Below are positions 14,984 to 22,689 of a stretch of 64,000 bases of DNA, piece by piece. A program made the translations under genes and the position numbers. Positions within the stretch are counted from its first letter, which is position 1. Every line of letters starts with the position of its first letter. The stretch is from IMG/VR virus record IMGVR_UViG_3300035183_000096, positions 1 to 64,000 of that record; one strand, written 5' to 3'. Below the pieces are notes generated by a model that did not search any database, was not told where the DNA came from, and was given only the letters and a program-made list of their open reading frames with translations. This stretch comes from a virus.

Positions 14984-15898
14984 ATGGACAAGTTCTGGGC
15001 TATATGTACATACTTTAACTACGCTGGTTTTAAGGCACCCTATAACAACTATTTCTTGTTTGCTCATCATCTCAAGCAACAAGGCGTAAATCTTCTTACC
15101 GTTGAACTAGCTTTTGGTAATGCTTCTTATCAAATCCCTTCGAGTGAGAACGTAGTTAGATTGCGCGCAGAATCCGTGTTATGGCAAAAAGAAAGAATGA
15201 TTAACTACGCCTTAAGCATACTTCCTTCCTCATGTGAGTATTTCGCATGGTTGGACTCAGACATTTTGTTTGCTCAGCCTAATTGGGTTGAAATGGCTTG
15301 TAAGGAATTAAAGAAAAATGAAATAGTTCAACTCTTCAAAAGGGTATATTATTTGCCGAAAGGAGATTTGTGGTATAAAGGTAAGCATAATCATATGTTC
15401 CAAGGAGTCATTTGGCAATACAAAACACATAAAAATTGGCTTGAGCGTAGAAGGTCTAAGGAGCTACCTTTCTCCTCTCCCGGCTTTGCGTGGGCTGCTA
15501 ACCGTAAATTCTTCCAAGATTTAGGTGGGCTTTATGATAGAAATATTATAGGGTCTGGAGACACCTTTATAGTTGACTGTATATTAAATTCTTTTGATAT
15601 TCACGGTTATGGTCCTAAGTTCAACACACACATGAAAAATCATATGATGGAATACTGTGGTAGATTTAGAGCAAAGAAACCTAATGTTTCCTACGTACCT
15701 GCCGACATCTATCATCTCTATCATGGTGAATTGAAGAATCGTAGATACATGGAAAGACATGATATTGTTCTCAAATGGGATTATGACCCATCTTACGATA
15801 TTGTATTAGCTAATCATGTGTATGAATGGGCTACACCTAAATATGATATGCACGAAGCGGTTAAGATGTACTTCGTAGATAGAAATGAAGATAGCTAA
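14984..15898 (+). CDS. GT-A-type glycosyltransferase
   Basis: A 304-residue enzyme. ATG 14984 is chosen because AAGGGA precedes it. It has an N-terminal Rossmann-like part, the metal-binding DSD motif (WLDSDILFA, about residue 90), and a later acceptor-side segment GFAWAANRKFFQDLGGLYD with GSGDT. The motifs fit a family-2-like GT-A transferase that moves a sugar from a nucleotide donor to glycan, DNA or protein. It is one of eight or nine glycosyltransferases in this window; donor and acceptor are unknown. Confidence 0.8.
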   Translation: MDKFWAICTYFNYAGFKAPYNNYFLFAHHLKQQGVNLLTVELAFGNASYQIPSSENVVRLRAESVLWQKERMINYALSILPSSCEYFAWLDSDILFAQPNWVEMACKELKKNEIVQLFKRVYYLPKGDLWYKGKHNHMFQGVIWQYKTHKNWLERRRSKELPFSSPGFAWAANRKFFQDLGGLYDRNIIGSGDTFIVDCILNSFDIHGYGPKFNTHMKNHMMEYCGRFRAKKPNVSYVPADIYHLYHGELKNRRYMERHDIVLKWDYDPSYDIVLANHVYEWATPKYDMHEAVKMYFVDRNEDS

Positions 15899-15925
15899 GA
15901 GCGGTTCCTTAAGGGGGACGCAAAT

Positions 15926-16369
15926 ATGACTATTAACAGCATCTATAATAAAGTTTTGGGTAAAGTCGTAGCAATAGAAAAGTTGGTATATGGTAATAAA
16001 GCGTGGACAATATCAAAGTTTAAGAGTTATTTGAGCGCTCAACATATATTGTGTAACTATTTAGAAGCAAAGAGTAAAGAAGTGATGGGTTATGTAATAG
16101 CTGAAGATACTGTAGATAATATAACTATACTTAATATGACTTGTAACCCAGACTATGAAGAAGAAATTGTTATAGGTGAGTTAATTGCGTTTCTTCAAAA
16201 GAAGTTGAAAAATTCGGACAGGTGTATTAGAATTACAGTGAGAGACACAAGTTTGGAATTACAAAAATTCCTTAAGGGTTTGGGCTTTAAGGGAAAACTA
16301 TTACCAAACTTTTTCAATGATGGACAGGATGGTATAACCTTTGTTTATAGGAGAGAGGAAGGTGTTTAA
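15926..16369 (+). CDS. GNAT-family N-acetyltransferase
   Basis: A 147-residue GNAT fold protein: VMGYVIAEDTVDNITILNMTCNPDYEEEIVIGELIAFLQKKL covers the central strands and acetyl-CoA loop, and the C-terminal GLGFKGKLLPNFF matches the last motif. The layout recalls RimI-like protein acetyltransferases. The pyrophosphate loop is weak (EEEIVIGE instead of Q/RxxGxG/A), so activity is uncertain. It precedes and overlaps the Cys-rich peptide. Confidence 0.75.
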   Translation: MTINSIYNKVLGKVVAIEKLVYGNKAWTISKFKSYLSAQHILCNYLEAKSKEVMGYVIAEDTVDNITILNMTCNPDYEEEIVIGELIAFLQKKLKNSDRCIRITVRDTSLELQKFLKGLGFKGKLLPNFFNDGQDGITFVYRREEGV

Positions 16370-16544
16370 GAAAAGTTTAGCGGTTTTTGCTATAGTATCT
16401 ATAGGTTTTGTGTTTGGTTTTGGAGCAGCCTCACTAAAGTCTGACCCAGTAGCTACTTCCGCTGTGCAAGCCGAAAAGTGCTGTTGTGGCTGCGTAGCTT
16501 CCGAATGTGAGTGCTGTCAAAGCTGTTGCTGCAAAAAGAAGTAA
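16362..16544 (+). CDS. Cys-rich exported/membrane peptide
   Basis: A 60-residue protein from GTG 16362, with GAGAGGAAG upstream. Residues 1-25 form a basic start plus a hydrophobic segment (signal peptide or anchor). The last 20 residues hold ten cysteines in clusters (CCCGC, CECC, CCC) before a Lys tail, similar to metallothionein-like metal clusters. It overlaps the acetyltransferase stop. A role in metal binding or envelope redox is a guess. Confidence 0.6.
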   Translation: MFKKSLAVFAIVSIGFVFGFGAASLKSDPVATSAVQAEKCCCGCVASECECCQSCCCKKK

Positions 16545-16587
16545 CTCCTTGTCCCCGTTGGGTTTACGATTAAATTGAGATTTTCTA

Positions 16588-16616
16588 TTGACAGAGCGAG
16601 TTTCTTCTGCTACAAT
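16588..16616 (+). promoter_or_regulatory. Strong sigma-70-type promoter of the Ro60 gene
   Basis: TTGACA (16588-16593), a 17-base spacer and TACAAT (16611-16616), preceded by TTTTCTA. The promoter lies 49 bases before the start codon of the TROVE gene. Confidence 0.9.
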
Positions 16617-16665
16617 GTGTATGCGTTGAAGGCATTCACCAGTTCGAGCAGAGGAAAGCGATAAC

Positions 16666-18255
16666 ATGGCTAACAAGACTATTTTCGCTAGTCGGTCCGG
16701 TCGTCCTAACACTGTAAACAACGCTGGTGGCAGAGCTTACTCGCTAGAGGATAAGCACGCCTTAGCTCAACTCGTTGTTACAGGCTGTCTAAACGACACA
16801 TACTACACTAACGCCACAGAGCAATTGGACACCATCCTTAAGTTGGCTGGTAAGTGTGATGTTCCGTTCGTAGCCAAGGCCGCAGTGTATGGGCGTGTTT
16901 TTGGTAAGATGAAGGACACGCCTGCCCTTTTGCTTGCTCATTTAACCTCCAGGGGTTATGAAGGTGTAGAGTACACTAAGAAGATTTTCAACAAAGTCAT
17001 TACCAACACCAAGATGTTGCGTAACTTTTTCCAAATTGTTCGTAGTGGTAAGGTAGGCCGTAAGAACTTTGGTACGGCTATCAGTAGGCTAATGGCCAAC
17101 TGGCTAAGTCGAAATACTATGGATGAGTTGTTTGATGGAAGTGTCGGTAATAACCCAACTCTTGGTGATGTTATTAAGTTGTCCCACGTTAAGCCTAACA
17201 ACAAGGCTCGTGAAAACTTCCATAACTACCTACTTGGTAGAAAGTTCAATATTGAAGAGCTACCAGAGCGTATTCGTAACTATGAAAACTTCAAGAAGGG
17301 TTTGACGGACGTTTTACCAAACGTGCCATTCGACTTCTTGACAAGCCTAAGAAGGCTGACTGATGAGCATTGGAAGGAAATTGCTCGTAATGCTCCATTC
17401 AATATGACTAGAATGAATCTAAATACGTTCGCTCGCCACGGTGTCTTCAAGGATGACGAGTTGACGAAGTTGATTACAGACAGACTACGTAGCAGAGAGA
17501 ATGTAGCAAAGTTTAATGTATTTCCATATAGTATAATGACTTCGCTGAACAACATTGAAGGAGGTGTGCCTTCTATTATCATTGATGCGTTGCAAGATGC
17601 TATTGATTATAGCATCGAAAATGTGCCTGAGTTTGATGAAGATGTGGCTGTGTGTCTTGACTGCTCTGGAAGCATGAGTAGTCCTATTACTGGCTATCGT
17701 AAAGGTTCCACATCTAAGGTGTCTTGTCTTGATGTTGCTTCTTTGATAGCCGCAAGCATTGCTCGTAAGAACAGAAACACAATCATTATTCCATTTGGTA
17801 CTAAAGTATGTCTTTGGCACATAGGGGAATTTAACCCAAGTGATAGCGTGTGGACCAACTCTAATAAGTTGCGTGCTATTCAGGGCGGTGGAACCAATTG
17901 CTCTTCAGCCTTGAGATATATCAACGAAGATATGGCAGGCAAGAAGCCTAACCTAGTCATCTATGTATCCGACAACGAAAGTTGGCTGGATAGCGGACAC
18001 TATGGAAGATTTGGTGGTAGTGTTACTGCTACCATGGAAGAGTTCAGAAAGCTACAGAGTAAGTCTAAGGATGCCAAGATGGTGTGTATCGACCTTACCC
18101 CAAATACTACAACACAAGCTAAGGAAAATAAGGACATCCTTAATGTCGGTGGGTGGTCGGATGCTTGCTGGGACGTAATTGGTAAGTGGGTAAAGGGCGG
18201 AAACGATTTTGTCAAGACGATTGAAGAAATTGACCTTGATAGTTGCCCGACATAA
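16666..18255 (+). CDS. rsr: Ro60/Rsr ortholog (TROVE-vWA ring protein)
   Basis: A 529-residue protein of normal bacterial Rsr length. Residues about 15-320 form the HEAT-repeat TROVE ring (GGRAYSLEDKHALAQLVVTG near the start). Residues about 325-510 are a von Willebrand A domain with an intact MIDAS (D332-C-S334-G-S336) and later TN and DN motifs. Known relatives bind Y RNAs on the outside of the ring and misfolded RNA in its hole, and in Deinococcus they link to polynucleotide phosphorylase. A YrlA-type RNA follows directly, so the phage carries a complete Ro60 RNP pair with its own strong promoter. Confidence 0.95.
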   Translation: MANKTIFASRSGRPNTVNNAGGRAYSLEDKHALAQLVVTGCLNDTYYTNATEQLDTILKLAGKCDVPFVAKAAVYGRVFGKMKDTPALLLAHLTSRGYEGVEYTKKIFNKVITNTKMLRNFFQIVRSGKVGRKNFGTAISRLMANWLSRNTMDELFDGSVGNNPTLGDVIKLSHVKPNNKARENFHNYLLGRKFNIEELPERIRNYENFKKGLTDVLPNVPFDFLTSLRRLTDEHWKEIARNAPFNMTRMNLNTFARHGVFKDDELTKLITDRLRSRENVAKFNVFPYSIMTSLNNIEGGVPSIIIDALQDAIDYSIENVPEFDEDVAVCLDCSGSMSSPITGYRKGSTSKVSCLDVASLIAASIARKNRNTIIIPFGTKVCLWHIGEFNPSDSVWTNSNKLRAIQGGGTNCSSALRYINEDMAGKKPNLVIYVSDNESWLDSGHYGRFGGSVTATMEEFRKLQSKSKDAKMVCIDLTPNTTTQAKENKDILNVGGWSDACWDVIGKWVKGGNDFVKTIEEIDLDSCPT

Positions 18256-18272
18256 ACCGAAATAAATATATA

Positions 18273-18412
18273 GGGAAACGCTTCGGCAGGATTACATTCC
18301 ATATGAAGGAAGAGGTCCGGGTGCAAATCCCGGTACTGGTACTTTAAGTTAAACTATATACCAGTATAGCTTAAGAGTAGAGCGCTAAAACATCTTGCCA
18401 CCTTCTTTTCCC
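18273..18412 (+). ncRNA. YrlA-type Y RNA with permuted tRNA-like domain
   Basis: It lies 18 bases after the Ro60 stop. The base stem pairs GGGAAA (18273-18278) with TTTCCC (18407-18412) and GGCAGGAT (18285-18292) with ATCTTGCC (18392-18399). Inside is a tRNA-like domain in permuted order: T arm CCGGG-TGCAAAT-CCCGG (18317-18333), 3' acceptor strand TACTGGTA (18334-18341), a 17-nt closing loop, 5' acceptor strand TACCAGTA (18359-18366), then D arm GCTT-AAGAGTA-GAGC (18369-18383). The two acceptor strands are exact complements. A small hairpin TTCC/GGAA precedes the T arm. This is the design described for bacterial and phage YrlA RNAs, which mimic tRNA. Confidence 0.85.
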
Positions 18413-18431
18413 TTTAACAAACATCAAAACA

Positions 18432-18460
18432 ACCCCTCTGGTAATAGAGGGGTTTTTTTT
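18432..18460 (+). terminator. Terminator of the Ro60-Y RNA unit
   Basis: ACCCCTCT (18432-18439) pairs with AGAGGGGT (18446-18453) around GGTAAT, followed by a run of eight T. It probably defines the 3' end of the primary Y RNA transcript. Confidence 0.93.
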
Positions 18461-18506
18461 GTGTATTATATGGATATGCTACATTTTTCATTATGGAGAT
18501 AATACT

Positions 18507-18857
18507 ATGGCTTTCATACTAAGCGCTACAGTTAATGGTCAGGAGTTTCCTGTTATACCTAGAGATGTAGATAGAGATATGGGTTCATTAATATTTGACC
18601 CAGACATTACCTTCTGGATTCACAACCCAGGGCCAAATACAGTAAAAATAAAACAAATAAAGGTTATGTCATCACCATATGAAAATGTTTATGTTAATCC
18701 CGAATATAATGTAATCAATCGTGATTTATCGCCGTTTACAGCAACAAGGTTTGTATTATCCTTCCGTAAATATGGTTATTCTGAATTTACCCTAGTTATC
18801 AAGACAGACGACGACGAATACTACTACAGGTTTAGAGGCGTCTTTGTACAGTATTAA
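18507..18857 (+). CDS. Hypothetical beta-sandwich protein
   Basis: A 116-residue protein. ATG 18507 follows a GGAG site; an upstream in-frame ATG overlaps the terminator region. The pattern VNGQEFPVIPR, WIHNPGPNTVKIKQIKV and FTLVIKTDDDEYYYRFRG suggests an Ig-like fold such as is common in phage virion and secreted proteins. Function unknown. Confidence 0.6.
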   Translation: MAFILSATVNGQEFPVIPRDVDRDMGSLIFDPDITFWIHNPGPNTVKIKQIKVMSSPYENVYVNPEYNVINRDLSPFTATRFVLSFRKYGYSEFTLVIKTDDDEYYYRFRGVFVQY

Positions 18858-18860
18858 CCT

Positions 18861-19109
18861 ATGAAAGTAACTATAGCCGAACTTACCGACCAATTTATCA
18901 ATAGAATAGTTTGGGTGGAAGGCGGCTTTGGGCACGGACGCATAAGAAATGTTATTTTTGGTGTTGACTTACGACCGAAAATTGCTATAATTGAGTGTAG
19001 TGGTAGTCCGTATCTCAAGGTCCGGATTGAAGAAAACACTCACGGATTATGTGTTTTTATCCCTATAGAGGTATTAAGGGTAACACCATGCTTGACTACA
19101 TCTTCATGA
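18861..19109 (+). CDS. Small hypothetical protein
   Basis: An 82-residue beta-rich protein that begins three bases after the previous stop and overlaps the next gene by 22 bases. The core IVWVEGGFGHGRIRNVIFG with IAIIECSG suggests a small SH3-like barrel. No assigned function. Confidence 0.55.
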   Translation: MKVTIAELTDQFINRIVWVEGGFGHGRIRNVIFGVDLRPKIAIIECSGSPYLKVRIEENTHGLCVFIPIEVLRVTPCLTTSS

Positions 19110-19642
19110 TTGCTTTTCTTTTGCTCACTTCTAGCAATCCACCTATGGAGTTTGCTACCACTGATAATTTCCCATCACTTAGGTGGGCAGTTGCTTCTAC
19201 GGCTTTAGAATTAGAAGTATTAGACCCGCGTGAACTTGGATATGTGTTTTTTCGCGAGGAGGAGTTCAAAAAAGATATAGAAATGGTTAGGCGTAGAATA
19301 GAAGAAATTGGTGATGCCCCTCCATTGAATGACTGTTATCGTTTTCCAGATAGACCGATAGTAAATGAGATGTTGGGGTTTAATAGAGCATTCAAGAAAT
19401 ATCTGGAAGAAAGGCTAATATTAGAACAAGTTCGCGAGGCTGAGTTGCGGGTAGTAATGAAAGAGACAGATAAGTTATATCAAATCTGGGATGCTGTACT
19501 AGACGCTCGTTCCGAATATTACTATGTTACAGTTAGAAGAAAAGCCCTTAAGAGATTGCAAGAATTAATTGGTGAACGTAACTATTTCTATGGCAGACTC
19601 CCACCCCACGTTCCTTTGTGGAGATTTGAGGCTATACCTTAA
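19088..19642 (+). CDS. Exported helical protein, planctomycete-like
   Basis: A 184-residue protein. ATG 19088 with AAGGGT upstream is chosen, giving a hydrophobic N terminus (LDYIFMIAFLLLTSS) that should act as a signal peptide. The rest is helical: LRWAVASTALELEVLDPRELGYVF, then a charged coiled region and WDAVLDARSEYYYVTVRRKAL. The pattern resembles conserved planctomycete proteins, so it may be host-derived and act in the envelope. Confidence 0.6.
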   Translation: MLDYIFMIAFLLLTSSNPPMEFATTDNFPSLRWAVASTALELEVLDPRELGYVFFREEEFKKDIEMVRRRIEEIGDAPPLNDCYRFPDRPIVNEMLGFNRAFKKYLEERLILEQVREAELRVVMKETDKLYQIWDAVLDARSEYYYVTVRRKALKRLQELIGERNYFYGRLPPHVPLWRFEAIP

Positions 19643-19654
19643 AGGAGGATGATT

Positions 19655-19918
19655 ATGTTTGCATTTTTAATGAGTGTATGTTTATTTATGTTTGGTGGAG
19701 ACGGTCCTAAGCAAGGGCCGGTTATGGTTAATAACCAGAGAAACTATCATTATCGCCCAGCGATATTCTATGGTTTAGTTATTCCTGTTAGTTATCGGTC
19801 TAGCTATACAATAAACTACATTGGCAACATAGCTGTTATCAATGAATACAGGGTTGGTTACAATATGTATGGCGTACCTGTAGTAAATTACTATTATGTT
19901 CACTATAGATATAGGTGA
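19655..19918 (+). CDS. Secreted Tyr-rich peptide
   Basis: An 87-residue protein. ATG 19655 is preferred because GGAGG is then six bases away; ATG 19649 abuts it. Residues 1-15 form a hydrophobic signal (FAFLMSVCLFMFGG). The mature part is Tyr/Asn/Val-rich (INYIGNIAVINEYRVGYNMYG). It follows the exported gene at 19088 within an operon. Function unknown. Confidence 0.55.
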   Translation: MFAFLMSVCLFMFGGDGPKQGPVMVNNQRNYHYRPAIFYGLVIPVSYRSSYTINYIGNIAVINEYRVGYNMYGVPVVNYYYVHYRYR

Positions 19919-20643
19919 TAAATAGCAACAAAAAAACATGGGGTATTCAATTGGAAACGAAGCTATACCGAGTTGGTGGTGCTGTTAGAGACGCTCTTAT
20001 GGGTTTGAAGTCTAAAGATATTGACTTCGCGGTTGAGGCCGACAGCTATGAAACCATGAAAGCGTACATTCTTTCTAATGGTGGCACCATTTTTCTTGAA
20101 AAACCAGAATACTTTACGATTAGGGCGAAGTTGAACAAACAAGATGCCGACTTCGTTCTGTGTCGTAGGCCGGACTCTGTTCAAGTTGGCACCATCCTTG
20201 ATGACTTGGCTCGTCGTGACTTCACGATGAATGCTATTGCAATAAGAGAAAATGATTCTGAAGTCATTGACCCATTTAACGGTCTAAATGACATTAAGGA
20301 GCGGGTCATTCGTTGTGTTGGCAATCCATTCCATAGGTTTAGTGAAGACTCTTTACGTCTATTAAGGGCGTTACGCTTTGCTCTGACCAAGGGCTTTGCT
20401 TTAGACGCCTCTGTAGCACAATGTATGTGGAGTCCAGCATTGGTTATGGCTTTAGCGAATGTGTCGAAGGAACGTATTCGTGAAGAGTTGTATAAGTGTT
20501 TTAAGCACAATACTCTGCAAACCCTAACCATGTTGGAATCCTATCCTATGGTTCGTGATATGGTTTTTGACTCTAACATCATTTGGCTCAAACCTACGAT
20601 GGAGGATAATGGACATGAGCAAGAAAGAAGTGATGGTCGTTAG
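19915..20643 (+). CDS. cca: tRNA nucleotidyltransferase (CCA-adding type), head domain only
   Basis: A 242-residue class II polymerase-beta-type nucleotidyltransferase. Visible motifs are GGAVRD (21-26), the catalytic D35-x-D37, RRDFTMNAIA (100-109) and the neck motif EDSLRLLRALRFA (about 143-155). Family members are usually near 400 residues, so the C-terminal body and tail are missing or very short. None of the tRNAs in this window encodes CCA, which gives the enzyme a clear job. The GTG start overlaps the previous stop; a TTG at 19951 is another option. Confidence 0.85.
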   Translation: MINSNKKTWGIQLETKLYRVGGAVRDALMGLKSKDIDFAVEADSYETMKAYILSNGGTIFLEKPEYFTIRAKLNKQDADFVLCRRPDSVQVGTILDDLARRDFTMNAIAIRENDSEVIDPFNGLNDIKERVIRCVGNPFHRFSEDSLRLLRALRFALTKGFALDASVAQCMWSPALVMALANVSKERIREELYKCFKHNTLQTLTMLESYPMVRDMVFDSNIIWLKPTMEDNGHEQERSDGR

Positions 20644-20836
20644 GCGTTCTGGCGATATTAAGAGTTCTATCGGTCCTTTTATGGATTTGGTTGATTGTGC
20701 TAATGGCAATAAACTATGTAGCATACCAATGGATTCTTGTTTTATTGGTTTAGAATACAAGAACATTTCTGAAGTACCCGAAGAACACATTGTTAAACTA
20801 ATACTTGGTCGTCGTGGCTATACGTTAAGAAAATAG
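20615..20836 (+). CDS. Hypothetical protein
   Basis: A 73-residue protein overlapping the CCA-enzyme end by 29 bases. GGAGG (20601-20605) fits ATG 20615 better than ATG 20609. It has a small alpha/beta look (SGDIKSSIGPFMDLVDCANG) and no recognised family. It is not the missing C-terminal part of the CCA enzyme. Confidence 0.6.
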   Translation: MSKKEVMVVRRSGDIKSSIGPFMDLVDCANGNKLCSIPMDSCFIGLEYKNISEVPEEHIVKLILGRRGYTLRK

Positions 20837-20908
20837 GGCCGATAAATCGTTTTTAATTCGCATGACTGGTGTAATCTATTACTATGAGAATTTACATAGG
20901 AGTAGATT

Positions 20909-21445
20909 ATGCCAGCAAAACTAGGAAAAGATGAAATAAAACGAAGAATTGAAGTTGTCGGTTTTCGTGTTGTTAGTATTGAAGGAACCACACATGGAAA
21001 ATGTTGTGTTAGATGTGTTGAATGTGGTAATGAGTTTATTACAACACCGCAAAAACTAATATCTAAACACACTAAATCTTGCGGTTGTGTTGCTAAAGGG
21101 AAAAGGAAGGGAACTGATATTGTGTCGGGGGATTACTTCAGGATTATGAAAGAGGGTGCAAAGCGTAGGAAACTTCAATTTGACATCACTATAGAGTACA
21201 TTTCAAATTTACTTAAAAGTCAAAAATTCAAGTGCAAACTAAGTGGTCTTGATATAACTACATCTTACAATAGAAAGGTTAAAGAACAAACCGCTTCACT
21301 TGATAGAATAGATAATAGTAAGGGATATATAGAAGGTAATGTACAATGGGTTCATCGTGATGTTAATTGGATGAAACAGGATTTTCAAGAAGAATACTTT
21401 TTTGATTTATGTAAGAGGATAATTGAAAATGCAAGATTCGGTTAA
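20909..21445 (+). CDS. HNH homing-endonuclease-like protein
   Basis: A 178-residue protein with an N-terminal Cys4 finger (CVECGNEF ... SCGCV, about residues 37-60) and an HNH nuclease core: CKLSG (about 107), ASLDRIDNSKGYIEGNVQWVH (about 124-144). This layout is typical of free-standing phage homing endonucleases that sit between genes. It lies between the CCA operon and a glycosyltransferase, overlapping the latter by 17 bases, consistent with insertion of a mobile element. Confidence 0.85.
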   Translation: MPAKLGKDEIKRRIEVVGFRVVSIEGTTHGKCCVRCVECGNEFITTPQKLISKHTKSCGCVAKGKRKGTDIVSGDYFRIMKEGAKRRKLQFDITIEYISNLLKSQKFKCKLSGLDITTSYNRKVKEQTASLDRIDNSKGYIEGNVQWVHRDVNWMKQDFQEEYFFDLCKRIIENARFG

Positions 21446-22508
21446 TCTAGCTGGACCTATCAATCAATTAGGGTATGGCGTTGCGTGTTTGAATATAGTG
21501 AAGTTTTCTGAAATGTCAGGTAAGCAACTAGCTTGGCAACCGATTGGTAGTCCAGACATCAAAGATTATGATATGCCCTGGATAATTCCTGCTCTCCAAA
21601 GAGGACGATTTTTTAATCCTAAGCTACCATCGGTTCGTATGTATCATCAATTCGATTTAGCCCTACATTGCGGCAATCCTCGTATTGGATACCCTATATT
21701 TGAGTTGGATACATTTGATGAAACCGAACAACATCATTTATCCAACCAAGACCAACTTTTCGTTTGCTCAAAATGGGCACAGACTATCTTGGAGAAGAAT
21801 AGGATTAAAACACCAAGCGTAGTTGTACCTCTTGGTGTTGACCGCTCTATCTTTCATGAAAAAATTCCTACTAATAGGACAAGTGAGGCTACCGTCTTCT
21901 TTAACGTAGGAAAGTGGGAAATTAGGAAGGGCCACGATGTTATTATTGATGCTTTTGAGAAAGCGTTCACAACAAAAGACAATGTTAGGTTGGTGATGTG
22001 TTGTGTTAATCCTTTCCTTGATAGTCATATTCAGGATGAATGGGTTTCTAGGTATAAGAATAGTGTATTAGGTAACAAAATTGATGTATTAACTCAGAGA
22101 TTGGCTACTCAACATCAATTGGCCCAACTAATAGCTCATGCTGATGTAGGTTTATTCCCGGCTCGTGCTGAAGGTTGGAATCTTGACTTGCTTGAGGCTA
22201 TGTCTTGTGGTAAGCATGTTATTACCACCAATGCAACTGCACACACAGAGTTTGTAAACTCAGAAAATGCAGCTTTAATTAGTGTATCAGATTTAGAGCC
22301 TGCTTTTGACCACAAATGGTTTCGCGGTCAAGGCAACTGGTTTTCATTAGGAGAGAGTCAAATAGAGCAGATGGTCACACACATGAGACATTATCATCAA
22401 CTTAAACAAGAAGGTAAACTTGGGCTTAATGTGGCTGGTTTAGCTACTGCCAATAAATTTACTTGGTATAATACAGTTTCTACATTTTGGAGTAACTTAG
22501 GTGGGTAA
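21429..22508 (+). CDS. GT4-type glycosyltransferase
   Basis: A 359-residue GT-B transferase. ATG 21429 is preferred to TTG 21423. The C-terminal donor domain has FFNVGKWEIRKGHDVIIDAF (about 155-175) and the E-x7-E type segment RAEGWNLDLLEAMSCGKHVI (about 240-260), the usual glycosyltransferase 1/4 signature. It would transfer a sugar from a nucleotide donor to an unknown acceptor. It is followed by two overlapping genes, including another glycosyltransferase. Confidence 0.85.
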   Translation: MQDSVNLAGPINQLGYGVACLNIVKFSEMSGKQLAWQPIGSPDIKDYDMPWIIPALQRGRFFNPKLPSVRMYHQFDLALHCGNPRIGYPIFELDTFDETEQHHLSNQDQLFVCSKWAQTILEKNRIKTPSVVVPLGVDRSIFHEKIPTNRTSEATVFFNVGKWEIRKGHDVIIDAFEKAFTTKDNVRLVMCCVNPFLDSHIQDEWVSRYKNSVLGNKIDVLTQRLATQHQLAQLIAHADVGLFPARAEGWNLDLLEAMSCGKHVITTNATAHTEFVNSENAALISVSDLEPAFDHKWFRGQGNWFSLGESQIEQMVTHMRHYHQLKQEGKLGLNVAGLATANKFTWYNTVSTFWSNLGG

Positions 22509-22689
22509 GACATTTCGTAGGGATAATCAACACGGCAACTTCAGTAAGTATAAAAAAGGCAGGATGAAGTGTCGAGACAAAAGGTATGAAAAAGATAAAA
22601 GGAACAAAAGTAAGATTCTTGTTCCTAGAAACAACGAAACACATAGGTATCCTACAGATGAAGATTCAGACGATAATTACATGCGTTAA
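22501..22689 (+). CDS. Small highly basic protein
   Basis: A 62-residue protein, about one-third Lys/Arg, from GTG 22501 overlapping the glycosyltransferase stop by eight bases. It overlaps the next gene by 32 bases in another frame. The composition suggests nucleic-acid binding. No family recognised, and it could still be a chance frame. Confidence 0.5.
   Translation: MGKTFRRDNQHGNFSKYKKGRMKCRDKRYEKDKRNKSKILVPRNNETHRYPTDEDSDDNYMR

Noticed and set aside
20615-20836. Missing C-terminal part of the CCA-adding enzyme
   Set aside because: The sequence has none of the helical body or tail features of the family and is translated in another frame from its own ribosome site.
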